A stretch of 64,000 bases of DNA. Origin: Aphidius gifuensis (Eukaryota; Arthropoda; Insecta; Hymenoptera; Braconidae). The stretch is taken from positions 25,788,555 to 25,852,554 of the forward strand of contig NC_057789.1 of assembly GCF_014905175.1 (NCBI RefSeq), in the 5' to 3' direction. Under the pieces are notes generated by a model. It was not told the origin of the DNA. It saw nothing but the letters and a program-made list of their open reading frames with translations, and searched no databases. Position numbers and translations under genes: made by a program. How positions within the stretch are numbered: position 1 is the first letter of the stretch; each line of letters starts with the position of its first letter. Below, one piece after another: positions 35,223 to 48,388 of the stretch.

Positions 35223-37214
35223 TGTCGCATCGTGCACAGCATGACAGAGGATTATATTATTAATATATAATCCCAGGGTGTATGCAGAATACTATTTAGC
35301 CTTTTGATGCATATATATTGTTATATTCATTTATATTTATGAAATATTCATACTGACAATATAATTTTAATCTAATCATATATGAAATTTTTTTTTTTCA
35401 AATAAAACAAATAATTTTATTTTTTATATATGAATATTTTTTAAGAAGAGACAAATTATACTAGCGTAAATAAAAATTGTTGAAGAGAATATTATTAATT
35501 AAATATCTATTGAAAAATATGAATTTTATTGTTTGAAAATTAATATTTATGATTGAATGAAAAATTAAAATATAATAGCTCATTTAACGTGATGAAAATT
35601 ATTAATATATTATTTTTTTTTATTTAATTTTTTTTTTTGTTTAAAAATAATTTAATTAACTGGAAAATATATAAATTGTTGAATTCAATTTTTTTTTTTT
35701 TTTTTTATTCAATTAACTGGATTATATTATAAAAATATAATTTTTATTTGATCTTTTTTTAAACATAAACGAAAAGTTGGGTTTTTTTAATGGAGTGTGA
35801 CATTTTTAGTTAATTTTTTTTTTTATTCTTTCATCAGTTGAATAAAGAGTATTTATTTTTTTTAATTTTTTTTTGAAGAAAAGTGGCTCGATGAAAATTT
35901 TTAGCACTGTTAGATGGAAAAAGCCAAACGAGAAAAACGAAAAAGTAGAAGGGATATTTTAATTGGATTTAAAGCTGGCTCTCGTTTCCATTGGAAATAA
36001 AAGCTTCATATCTTCCTCTTATTTTTTTCATATTTTTAAATTTTTATTTTTTCATTTTTTTAACACAAATATATATATATATTTTAAATTTTCTGATCCA
36101 CTAACACCGCACGTCGTCAGCAGTAACGCACGTTTTCTTATATACAATTTTTTTTTTTTTCCTTTTTTCATGAATTTTTATAATATTATTTTTCCGTTTT
36201 ATTATTATTATTTTTAACAGAGTTCTTTTAAAAATTCCACTCCAAGTATAACCATACCCTTGTCAATTTTCTTGAACATAATGACCGCAAAAATTTTTTC
36301 ATTTTCATCACATATTTTATAATTATTCTCACGCCATTAAATTCAACCTTCACTTACAATCACAAAATTATAATTTTTTCTATAATTTTAAATAAATAAT
36401 ATATAATAATATTTACACAGAACAAATGTCAAGTTTTCAATAAATAAAATAATAATAATAATAACAAATATTAAAATTGTTTATTTACAACTTCCGCTGG
36501 TGATTAGTGCCGCTATGTCTTAGTCATCAAAATGTTATTTTAAATTTTTTTTATTATTCATTTACTATGTAATATACAATTAACAAATAAATATTAGTAA
36601 TTTTGTAATCATGAAAATATTTATCACCATTAATTTATAATAATTTGAAATACATTTCCCACAATATATTCAGTTGAAGTATATTTTTCATCTAATTTTA
36701 TCTGGCCTCATAAGCATCCAACTTTGTTGAAGAAAAAAAAAATAAAGAAAATTCTCAGCTATATATAAATGATTTTATGACTGATGTAAAATAGGTACAA
36801 GTGATTTATCGTCCATGCAAAAAATATAAAATACTAAACAAAATAAACTTAACGAATAATGAATGTAAAAAAAAAATTAAAAAATTAAATTAAACACAAA
36901 AAAAAAACACATAAAATTTTGTCATAAAAGTCTTAAAACGTGTGATTGTTTTCTGTTATGCTCATTCAAATCATAAATGTATATTAACATATATTTATGT
37001 GTATAAAGTAGTATATTAATGTGTTTGAATTTAGGTTTAATTTGTGCATATATATTTTGTTTCGTTCTTTATTAATACACTGCTTGATTTTTTGTATGAG
37101 ATATAAATATGAGTAAAATATGTTGCGTGGGTTAAATTTAAAAAAAAAAAAAAAAACCGAGTAAGATCTTTGTTTTAAAGTGTAGTATTATTTTATAAAC
37201 ACATGACGCCAAGA

Positions 37215-37224
37215 ATTGCGCAAT
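37215..37224. promoter_or_regulatory. C/EBP-type palindrome
   Basis: ATTGCGCAAT is the textbook optimal C/EBP binding palindrome. It sits in a locally GC-richer, CpG-containing block (37200-37275) inside otherwise AT-rich DNA. Binding is inferred from the motif alone. Confidence 0.35.
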
Positions 37225-40200
37225 CTCCGGTCTGCCAACGTAACGTAGATTATATTAATTCTACTGCGACCATCATTCACTTCATTAAGTTAATTTATCC
37301 CCCTTGAAAATTTATTATTTTTTTGTTCATTTTTTTCTTCATTATAATTTTATATATATATAAAACAAATAAATTAATAATCCATAACGGAAATCGATTA
37401 ACGATTTCATATTTCATCTCTAACGTTGTCTTAATCAGACTGAATTTATTTCCATAATTTATCAACTTTATATAAAAGGCTTTATTATCATAAAAAAATA
37501 ATGTCTATATCTGTATAATTTTTCATGCAATATTATTAAAAATATATATATATTTTATTGGCTATTTCAAGTTCCGGTTTTTAAGTATGAAAAATGATAA
37601 AAACCTGATCTCTTTATAGAAGAACATTTCCACCGGAATTAAATCCGGAAAAGAGCAAACACGTAGTTGGATAAAATAGGAAGAAAAAAAAATAAAAATT
37701 CAGCAAAAATACATGTAGGGTTAGTCACTGGTCTCCGGAGCGACAACTCCCGATGGAAAATGACAGAAAAAATAAGGATAAGAAATGATAGAAAAAAAAA
37801 AATATAGTAGTGAATTAAAAAAGGATGAAATAAGAAAAATGGGAAATGAAAAAATAAAAAAAAAAAAATATGACTTGGGCAGTATTGGTTGAGGTCATAA
37901 ATAAAATATAAAAAAAAAAATCTTGGGGTAGATATATTTTTAGGGTGTATATAGAGAAAAATAAAAGGAAACTGAAGAAAAAAAAATATAAAATAAAAAT
38001 AATCGTGTATCGAATGATTTCACCTCTACACGTGACGCACCATTAAATGCACCTTTGCAAGGTACATGAGGTAGCAATATAAACTTCTATATTCCTCTAT
38101 AAGAGATAACATATTGCAAGGAAAAACCAATATAACTGCTCTCCATATGAATTTATATATATTTCATGTCTGGGAATTTCTTGATGCGCAATTCAAGGAT
38201 ATATTAAATTAATATTCTGAATGTTGGTATTTTTGTTTTTTTTTTTTTTTTTTTATTTATAATAATATCGTGAAATGAAAAGGCCAAAGTAAAATTATAT
38301 TAATTTTATTTATTATTAACTTTCAATTTTATTAGAAAATTAATAATTTATATATTTTACAAAACTACTTGTCAGTTTGTTAATTATTTAATTTTTTTTT
38401 TTTTGTTTAATGTCATACTATCGGATAATTAATTAAATTTATTTATTTATTTATTTATTTATTATTAATTTATAATATTTTTTTAATAATATATAAATTG
38501 TATTTATGATATTTATTTATTTTTATTTATTTTGGATTAATTTAATCTACCTCCACATATTTTTTTTATATACTTTCTTACCACCTACCAACAATTTAAC
38601 CGTTATACCACCTTGGTGTGTCATTATTATTGTCTGATAATTCTTCCTATTCAAACAAAATAATTATCTCAGACTTTTGTCTCAAAAATTCAAACAAAAG
38701 ATTATATCAAATTTATTTTAATTTACAAAAATAAATTAAAATAACAAGTTAATATATAATTAAACAAAAACTCTTTATATATTTAATAAAAAAAAAAATA
38801 ATAAATATATTTAAAATTATTCAATTAATATAATACATATTTGTTTAATAATTTTTTTTCTCTGGTTTTTCAAAATATCTTATTTCATCCATCACATGTG
38901 AATTTCTCAGTAAGCATAATATGAATATGATACATTTGATGGCACATAAATATAGATGAAAATACTGTGATGAGAAACTTCAATATAATTTAACTCTCGT
39001 CGGTATTAATATTTATACAAGTTTCATGTATATATTTGTGTGTAAGTGTATGAGATATAGTAAGATAGAAAACAGACAAAGTCAAAAGGCCTGATGGTGA
39101 ATCTAAGAAAATACCAAGTTGTGCATTCCCCTCATACGATAATCTTTTTTCATGACCATTGGGATTATAATACTCATAGCCACTTGAGACTATGTGTGTC
39201 TATATACACACGCATCATAAAAAGCCTCTTTTGTATCATTTCGTGGTTTCAAAAAAAAAAAAAATCATAAAAAATCTATTTGTTCTTGTCTACAATATTC
39301 GACTTATCTAGTCCATCATTCTCGTACTTGTGTGTGCATCGATTAATCTCTCCCTCGCTTTCTTTCTCTCCCCCGAAAAAAAACCCTCTAACTCTATAAC
39401 AAAAAAAGAAAAAATAAAATATTAAAGTTAATTTTTTATATTTATAATAAACAGCAAGAAAAAATACATAAATATTTTGATTTATTTATAATTTATTGTA
39501 GATGAAAAATAAAAAAGAAAAATTGAATTATTATTATAAAGATATGTTTATACTTGAAGGTGTGGCATATAAAATAATAATAGATAAAATAAATAATATA
39601 AAAATTCAAGTTTCAAGCTTGATTAAGTATGTTGCTGGGGTTGGCATGAGGCAAACTTAAATTTATATTTAGATATACAACAACTTGGTCTTTTGATGCT
39701 TAACACACTGGATATTTAAAATATATTTACTATCGTTTTATGTATTTTCTAGTATATTTTTAATGTTAAAAAAATATATATTTGTATTTTATTTTTTTTA
39801 AATAACAGTTGGAAAAAATAAACTTAAAATTATATTATAGACCCTGGGGTTGATTTTATTTATTTATTTTTATATTTTTTCTTATATATATACACTCGTC
39901 ATCTGTTCTTGGCTGAAGTTGTAAAAATGGCATTTCACTTTGTCTAGTAACTGCATTATTTTTCACAATCAACCTTTAGGGAATAAAATAAAAAAAAACA
40001 ATAATATAATAAATAAAAAATAACTAATGTCATATACACATACATAAATGATATTTCTGGTCAAAAAAAAAAAAAATAAAACAAAATTCAGTGAACAGAA
40101 TGAAATTGCCTGGGGTTGATAAAGTGATCAACATATATTCTTCAATCCAAATAAAAGTATCAACATCAATAACACGCATGACTTGTCAATTTGTTTATTT

Positions 40201-40415
40201 TATAAATATTTTATTTATTTATTTTAATATATAACTTATTTTTTAGCTTTTGGCAATAAAAAAATAATTCAAAAAAAAAAAAACCAATTATAAACATAAA
40301 ACGAAGCAAACTATTGATAAAAAAAAAAAATTATTTTTTTATCGTGATATTACAATATTGGAGGATATTATTTAGATTATTTTTTTTTTGTTTTTTTTTG
40401 TGTTACATTGACAAG

Positions 40416-40516
40416 AGTAGCTGCATGTACACGTTGATGTTACTCGCGAGGGAGTACATTTCGAAAAAAAAAGGGTTGACTATGAGAGATGCTCGTGATG
40501 AGCAATATATACAGAG
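40416..40516 (+). other. Candidate exon, plus strand
   Basis: A long T tract and ACATTGACAAG (40405-40415) precede an open frame reading CMYTLMLLAREYISKKKG and LTMRDARDEQYIQ, which ends at a donor-like CAGAG|GTAAAA (intron from 40517). The mixed composition is better than nearby frames. The acceptor is imperfect, since the pyrimidine tract stops about 12 bases short. I do not recognise the product. Confidence 0.22.
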
Positions 40517-41434
40517 GTAAAAAAAAAAAAAATTAGTGAAAGAGTAAAATAGAGGGACAACATAGTAACATTGAGAGAGCTTTTATATATTTGAAATTCA
40601 AGCGCCGCAAGCGTTACATCCAAAAATGAATTTTCAACATTCAACGTTACACTCATTTTTTTTTTTTTTTTCAGCTAATATATATACACAAAGTTTTTCA
40701 CTCCCCTCTGAGTTGGTTCTTGCATTTCCCTTCTACTCGCTCACGTGCCTCTTGAGACCAATCGAATATCTTTTCCCCAGAGTATTTCTCATCCCTGTGA
40801 GAATGAGCCTCGAGGAAGCCCTTGAGTCATCGTCCAATAACTTTTTCATTGGCCAAAAAATACGATATACAAATTTTTTTTTTTTTTACTCATCTTGTTC
40901 AATTGTAAAATTTTCACTTTTCTTTTCTGTATTTTTTTATTTATGATGATATTATTTAGTATATACAAAATATCATTTCGACAATCTGAAATAGCAATTT
41001 TCAATTTATACGATAAATAAAATCGTTTCATATCTATATCATTAGCTATTGTACAAGAAAAGAGGTAAAAAAAAAAAGAACCTGAATTGAAATATTTCTT
41101 GTTGAAGTGGAAAAGTATCGCAAAACGAATTAGCAGCGTTAAAAGAGCTTTCAAATAGAACGAATAGAAGTACCATCTTTGGTCATAAATTCTATTGGAC
41201 TTCTTGTGAAATCGCTGAATGCGGAATACAATTCTTCCTTATCTCAAGTAGGTTGGGCGATGAAAAAGAGGGCGTTGACATTGTGAATAAAAAAAAAAAA
41301 AAAAAACAAATATAAAACGAGCAAGAAGACGATGACAATGACAACAACGTCGACGACAACGACGAATGTGAATAAAAAGAATAAAAGAAAAATAAGATGA
41401 AGAAGATGAAGAAAATATACAAGACGTTGTATAG
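40517..41434. other. Noncoding stretch with pyrimidine-rich and trinucleotide blocks
   Basis: A GC-richer block at 40685-40835 has an open plus frame but no splice sites. A cryptic trinucleotide block (GAC/AAC/GAA words) lies at 41318-41425. No gene supported. Confidence 0.4.
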
Positions 41435-41545
41435 TCAAAAGACATACTTGAAATCTTGAGGATTTTCAAAAATAAAAATTGAGAACGGGGTGAGATAATC
41501 GCCACCGAACAATAAGTTCGTGAGGGCGCGCGCAAAGCAGTCCAT
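41435..41545 (-). other. Small minus-strand ORF with GC-rich third positions
   Basis: ATG at 41545-41543 opens 36 codons to TGA at 41437-41435. The first twenty read MDCFARALTNLLFGGDYLTP; most of their codons end in G or C (GAC TGC .. GCG CGC GCC CTC ACG AAC), very unlike the AT-rich background. Two other minus frames are open here too. CTTTTGTTT...CAAG stretches upstream might supply an acceptor (TTTTCAAG). I do not recognise the protein. It may be an exon, a small peptide gene or a decayed coding fragment. Confidence 0.28.
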
Positions 41546-44302
41546 CTTCTTGAAAACGATGAGAGCTTTTGTTTGGTATACCAAAAATAAAAAATAAAAT
41601 AACCAAGAATAAAAATGTATAGATAGTCAGATAGATAAAAATGAAAATTCGGTTTGTGCAAGCAAAACAAAAAAACAATAATATAAAAAATGTCTTTATA
41701 TATATACAAAAGAAAATTTTATCGAAATGGATGCTTTCTCAAGGAGAAAATCACTTCGACAAGTAAAGACACAATCCTCAAAGTATATATACCACCACTA
41801 CCACATGATCATTTCTTGAAAATGTCTTTATTTTTATATCATCTTGAATTGTTTGTGATATAAAAATAAAATCAAATGGCTACATCATCGAATTGTTAAG
41901 TGTTGGTGTATATATAATGCTCACCACAAAACCACAAACCCCATCATCATCATGATTCATCAAAATAAAAAATAAATATAATATAAATTTCAATGAACAA
42001 TAGCTTATCAAATTGCCACCACTTTATTGAAGCTTTTTTTCTTTGTTATTTCTTAATCGATCAATCACTTGTCGATATATCCACAACAACCAAAAAATAT
42101 AAAATAAAAGCTCATATTTTGTATCTCATATAGACACACCGAAAGAGGGTGTAAAAGCTTTCGTTTTAATGTGTATACATATACTTTTGGTGACCATATA
42201 ATAAAAATAATAATAATAATGAGGAAAAAAAAATAGTAAGGTCGTTTGAATTGAGGCAAAGGTTGAGCCAACATCCGCTTTTAATGTACTTCCGTCTGAT
42301 GAAAGGGTAAAATAGTCTTGCCATAAAAAAAAAATTCAAGAGAAACAAAAAATGTATTTTTTTATGTCGCTTATATTTCCATCAGGGCAATCATTGAGCT
42401 TACCAAGTACTCACTTTTTCATCAGTTGTAGACAATAACCACCAACAATGTTGGCCAATATTTTTTTAAAATTTTTTTTTTACATTTTTCTTTTGTCATG
42501 AGATTATTTATGCGTATTTATTTTTACATGAGAATTATGGCGTGCCATTGGCACAAGAGTTTTTGTATTTTATCGATATAGAGTTTTTTTTTTTTTTACG
42601 GAAATATTTTAACGCAAGATTTCCGGAGTAATCTCTAGATTTTTCTACTTTTTTTTTGTAATTAAAACTTTCAAAGAATTTACAAAGAAATATACAAAGT
42701 TTTTTCATTAAGGGTTTCATATAGTTTCAACATAATTTCTTCAATTTTTTAGTAAAAAAAATTCAATTGTATTTAATTCTACAACATTCTTTGTGAATGA
42801 TAAAAAATAAAATTGTGGAAAAATAAAAATTATGATGCGAAAAAGGCCAACAATAAATAAACAAAATATCCCAAGGGTTCGATTAGGACAGTTTGTTGTT
42901 ATACCAAACTAAATATAATGGAATAAAAAATAAAAAATCTCTAAAAGTTGTTACTAGTTTTTTATTTTAAACTTTTTTATATGAGTTTATATGGTGAAGA
43001 GCTAAAACAGCTGACAGGGAACTGATGTCCTTGGAGAAATAAAACAAATGACATATTTTTTTGTCGATGGCTTTAAGGATTTTCGAAACATACGGTTATA
43101 CTATTTCAAACTGAGGAAATTCTATCATTTTATTTTTGATATTTTCTTTTTTTTTTTATCCTAAAAATTTTCCATCCAAACTCCAAAGTATCTGTAGATT
43201 TTTATATAGGGTTTATTGATTTATTTTTTTGGGTTTTTTATTTTTTTTTTATTTCAAGTAAAACTAATTCCAGTTGACTGGTTTTTGGAAAAGTGTTGGC
43301 CCAGTGATGCAGAAAGGGGTTGAGAATTGAGGGTGTTTTTTTTTTTTTATTTTGCTAAAGGTCCAAAGAGTATATCTTGAGTGAATATATATGTGTGTGT
43401 ATGGACGGGTTGGTTTTTCACTCGACTAGAGGTCTACATCACAGTTGAATTTTCTCTCATAGTCCCATGTCTGTGTGTGTTCGCTATCACTATTTTTTTT
43501 TAACTCATGTAGACCCAACAAAGACCAAAAATAATAATAAAAAAAAAAATAGTGTCATAGAGAGATGTAAAACCTGGTAGTAGTTGCTGTGACCGATAAA
43601 AAAAAATAAATAAATAAAAAAAAACCTCAATTCCCACGAGCCCTGAAGGCCTTTCCTCTCTCCCTCAGCGATGAAAACCTCTTCATTCGTTATGTATGTT
43701 TTTTTTTTTATTTTTCTCTTTTTATTTTTTTCCTTGTTCATGCAAACCACCAGTAAAATTAGGCCATTCAACTCTTTCAACTATATTTTTCGTTTTGCTT
43801 CAACGTGGACTTTTCATTATGCCAATTTTTTTTATTTTTCTCCATTTTTTTTTTTACACAAATATTTTCGAGAATAGTTTTACTCTTTTATTCAGAGGCT
43901 TTGTTTTTTTTTTTTTTTTTATTTTAATAGTTTTTTTCTATTTTATTGTTCAATTTTAAAAAGCTCATAATTTTTTTTTCTATATTATTTGTTAGTTTGA
44001 ATATTTAATATTGCAAAAAAAAAATTAATTATAGCTTTTAATTTATTTTTTAAGTCAAAAAATTATCAACTCCATTTATACCAATGAAAAATAGGTTTAT
44101 CTTTTTTTCTCATTTGCCAATTGACAATTTACAATTGAGTATATGAGACATGATTTTACAGTCTAACTGGTAAAAATTTTTTTTAAATTTATTTGAATTT
44201 TCTGAACGTCATGCCAGCGTCAATTCACAATTTAAAAAATGAAAAAAAAAAATAATACTTTTTCTCTCAATTTTTTTATTATTTATTTTTTTTTTAATCC
44301 AG
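41546..44302. other. AT-rich noncoding stretch
   Basis: No gene supported. Long T and A runs and low-complexity frames only. There are TATA-like and GT-rich words around 43388-43402 but no coherent promoter. Confidence 0.5.
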
Positions 44303-44485
44303 TGTTATTTTCATTATTCCCTTTCCTGTGTGTCCTACTCTCGCGTGATTCCCACGGGCTTTATAGTCTGCGTCAATATATACCCGCACACACCGTCACA
44401 AAAATCGCACCGGGGAATTCGACCGCCCGGATCGGACACGGCGAGCCAACTCTACCTTCATTTTTGTCCCTACAATATTTTTTTG
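44303..44485. other. CpG-rich island open on both strands
   Basis: From about 44334 to 44455 the DNA is GC-rich and CpG-dense (TCTCGCGTGA, CCGCCCGGATCGG). The plus frame is open, reading SRDSHGLYSLRQYIPAHTV and IAPGNSTARIGHGEPTLPSF. It is preceded by a polypyrimidine tract and AATCCAG acceptor (ending 44302) and could leave at GTAACT near 44486. One minus frame is also open (reads DPGGRIPRCDFCDGVCGYIL). It is either a coding exon of uncertain strand or a CpG-rich regulatory element. Confidence 0.28.
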
Positions 44486-44803
44486 TAACTCCCCCTTCAA
44501 TATACATTTTTTTTTACATTCATTCATTCATTTTTTTTTTTTTATTCCTGGCAATTACAGCCTCGAAAACATCCAACAACCAAGCTACAGTAATTTTTTT
44601 ATTTCTTATATTTTTTTAACAACAATTTTCAATTGAGATGAAGACATGTTCCAGTTGAAGCATATAATCGTCATAAAGCACTAACAATATTTATATAATA
44701 CAATATTTAAAATGCATGATAAAAAAAATATAAAACTGTTAATCAAGTGATTGATAAATCTCATGGGTAAACTGAAAGAGAAATATGTGTTTTATTGTTG
44801 CAG

Positions 44804-44896
44804 GAGGATATGGATACAGTCAGTACACCATGGCAATTGGCAATGGTGCTTTATAGCAAGCTTGAATTCACGCTAAATTGCACCAACTTTGACTGA
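44804..44896 (+). other. Candidate terminal exon, plus strand
   Basis: The acceptor TTTTATTGTTGCAG (ending 44803) is strong. All three following frames stay open for some distance. Frame one gives 30 codons (MDTVSTPWQLAMVLYSKLEF) to TGA at 44894-44896. Frame two runs to a TAA. Frame three reads GYGYSQYTMAIGNGAL then TAG at about 44854. With no known upstream partner the phase cannot be chosen. Probably a real exon boundary; coding content uncertain. Confidence 0.3.
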
Positions 44897-47800
44897 AATA
44901 TATATACATTGATCCGTTGAAAATTGTATAGATATATACAAGCCCAATGAAAATCAAGAGAGGGTGAAGCATAAAGAAGAAAGATGAGTAGAAAAATTGT
45001 TGTCTGCCAACCAACAAACCAGAGACTTTCATGGCTATACTACAACAAAGTGGTGTGAGAAAATTTAGACATGACCGATGATGTTCATCTTGGAAAATCA
45101 GAGAAAATTGCCATTTTTATATTTATTTTTTATATTTTTTTATACAAAAATAAAATAGATTGTTGGCATGGCTGGATACTTCTGATTATTATGTATGTAT
45201 ACACACATATCAACCTACACATTAACATTATTTATCTTGCCAACAATTTTTTATCACTCATCAACAAATAAATAAATATTATATACATTTATTCAAAGTG
45301 CATATAATGTTACTTTTTATAAAAGCCAACATCATCATCTATTTTGCATTGTCATTATTTGACTCAGTCGTAATATAATTTTAAGTTACAATTTTACTTA
45401 TTTATTTTTCTTAGCTAGCTATCAAAGTTTGTTGTATAATTTTATTTCTCTATCTCACTTGTAAGTCACTTTAAAAGACCAACAACAACACAGTCAACCT
45501 CTTCTTTTGCTTCTTCTTCTCAACAGGCCAGAGGCTTGTGTGTATGTATATCCTGGGAAACGACTCTGGGCTTATAAACTCGTCTTATGACCCACTTGGG
45601 ATCACCCAAGAAGCAAGTACTGAAAATCGTTTTGTGGTTTACCCAAGGTACACACGTAATGGTGACGAGTTATTGCTTCCGGATTTTTAAATAATAAAAT
45701 AATATCAAGTATCTTTAATATACAATATAATCTTTTTGATTTTTATATTTTTTATATTTACTTTTTTCCTTTGAGCAAATTTATTTATTGAAAATATTTA
45801 TTATTTACTATTATATATTATGTATGTACTTTGTTAAACTTGGCAGGATTTGTCGTTTCTTTGTTGTCAAAGGATCGAGGTACATAATAATATATAAAAC
45901 AATTTTTTTTTTTAAAAATGCATCTTTTGAGTTAATTCGATGCCAAAGGTTTAATATGTAATTGTTGAATATGATACTGTAAATTACACGTAAAACATAA
46001 GGCTTTTGACATTCAAAACGGATATTCACATGAGACTACCAATGAACGACGAACGTTGAGGATATGGATCCTTTTGACTTTTAGTATGAGACGATTCGTG
46101 AACAGAATAATAATAAATGTATATAAAGAAAAAATAAGTTGAAAGAGAAAAAAAAAAACTAGCGGGGAAATGAAAGAATGAAAATATACCTTAAGGGTAA
46201 AGCATCATCTTGATGTGTTGTATGCATTTATAAATTTTTATAAATTCACAACACGTTCAACATCTATTCAAACAACATATAGACATGCGTTCAAAAATGA
46301 AAATATTAAAATCGGATTTTGTGATTATTTTTAGAGAAAATTTTTGTTTATTTAGTTAAAAATAAATTATTGAATGACTGATGAATTTTTCAATATTTAC
46401 AGCTAGTAAAAATCTAATTTAAAAAAATATTTGAATATTTGTAAAATAATATTTGATAAAAGTAAAAAATAAAATATGTTTTATGAAAAATGAGCAGATA
46501 GAACATCTTCAAAAGCCAACGGTGCTTTATCACTTTAATCTTTTGATTCTAGAAAAAAAAAAAAACCATTATTCTGCTGATATATATTTTTTATTATTAT
46601 TTTATTATTATATTATTAAAGTCAGCCAACTTTTTGACTAGCAAACAATTGAAAATTTCAACAAGATCATTAAAATAATAATTAAAAAAAATATTATTAT
46701 CATAAAAATTGAAATAATAAAGTAAAGTTTAATACTTATAAAGACTTTTTACGGTTAGTTTGAGATTTTATTTGAAAATTTTTAATTTTTTTTTTCGTTC
46801 TGTCTGTTGAATACTCGTATTTAACGACGGAAATAAAGAAATTCTTTGGACAGTCCAGAGAGGATTTAACCCACAGAGTATGCAATTAAAATAATTTCGT
46901 TTTGCTCGACGAAATTTTAAGTTAAAAAATAAAAGGGTGAACAAGTTTAAGTAAAATAGAATGAGCCAAGGGAACCAACAGCATAGAGTGGCTAACGGTC
47001 AAAAACTCTTGTGTCATGCTTCTATAACCCTTTATTATACAACGTTGTTTTTCGACAGTAATCAAAATTTTATTTAACTCTATAATTCTCACCATAAACA
47101 ACAAAAATTATTTCATTTTTTTTTCTATATATTTCAATGTTTAATTCCAAATAATTCATTCTTATTTATTTTTTTTTTTTCATTTTTCAACACCATACAA
47201 CAATTTTTCGATTCATCTATTTTTTTTTTTCAAAATAATTTTTCTTTTGTTCAACAACACACAAAGACACATTGTACTTTTTACATTATAAATTTAATTT
47301 TTTTTTATCTTCATTAATTATTTCTTTATGAAATTTTTTATATATAATTTTTTTTTTTTTTGTCAATCAATATATATATTTTAAATCGTCTGATTAATCA
47401 ACCGGAATCTGTGGATTCGCATCAGGTGACATCGTGTGGTACGATCGGTATTAATTACTTCCACCGCTGGTCCACTTCTGACATAATAGAGGTTATCGAG
47501 TTTCATCATCAAGGCTTTATGAAACCCCACCAATAAACCTCAGTATATACATGAACGCATGAGTGTTTTGTGGTTTCAACGAAAATGCAAATAAATTGAA
47601 ATACAACTTTTATTATTTCCTTTTTTTTTTTTTATTTTTTTCAACTGATCTAAATAAAAACTCTTGTTATGGATCAGTGGCTACTATCTATACATACACT
47701 CCAAAAAAAAAAAACATTTCTTTTTATCTTTAAATACCATTCAATTCTGCACAGCAAAATTTAAATTTACTGAATATTATTTCGATGTAAAATTCAAGAG

Positions 47801-48370
47801 TCAATGTAATTTTCAATTTTCGTAAAAACAACAATATCAGTTGAACATTCATTTGTTGACAAAAGAACTGTTGAAATAGCCAGACTTCAATCATCAATTT
47901 TATTTTTTTTATTTTTATTTTCAACAGTGTGTGAATGAAAAAGCCTATATGATGAAAATCGTGAGGTGACAAGAGGGGAATGTGAAGGGGGGTTTTATAA
48001 AGGTATAGGAAGTGCCTAAAAAAAACACCACAGAATAACAAACATACCAAACATATGAAAAACTCACCCCGAAAAAAAAAAAAAATACATGTAAACAGAA
48101 AAGGGGAAGCAACCAAGCGAAACAAAATGCCCAACTAGATATAAGCACACACAGATGTGAAACACATTTTCGTATATTTTTTTGTATTTAAATTTCCTCA
48201 TAGATAAAAATAGATAAACTATTATTGAATAATTATAAATATCTAAAAAAGCAAGGCGTATATTATTAAAGTTACTTTGAATCTTGAGTTATTGATAAGA
48301 TTTATTTAACGCCTATGTAAAAGTCCAGGAAGTACGCATGGCCCACTTTGATCCAGCTCCAACAAAGCAT

Positions 48371-48388
48371 AAAGAGAGGCCTCTCTTT
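48371..48388. repeat. 18-bp perfect palindrome
   Basis: AAAGAGAGGCCTCTCTTT is perfectly self-complementary, with GAGAG words on both arms and an AGGCCT core that recurs a few bases later. GAGA-factor binding is possible. Function unknown. Confidence 0.6.

Larger units (their letters stand above)
33211..40415. other. AT-rich noncoding stretch
   Basis: No gene supported. Notable items: a perfect 8-bp-arm hairpin at 35201-35222 (CAGTGAAT and ATTCACTG), a C/EBP-type palindrome at 37215-37224, Ets-like CCGGAA words near 37570-37655, a purine-rich block at 37680-37995, and a (TTTA)n run at about 38435-38464. Frames here are low-complexity. Confidence 0.55.

Noticed and set aside
37140..37160. Short A-tails as retroposition marks (here and at 30004-30029)
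   Set aside because: Unlike 53267-53901, I found no flanking direct repeats; homopolymers are everywhere in this DNA.
41239..41709. 156-codon minus-strand frame with Ser/Phe runs
   Set aside because: Mostly low-complexity from trinucleotide and homopolymer DNA; only the short GC-rich segment at 41435-41545 in another frame looks coding-like.
42870..42890. GGTTCGATTAG resembling a tRNA T-loop
   Set aside because: No paired stems and no A box upstream.
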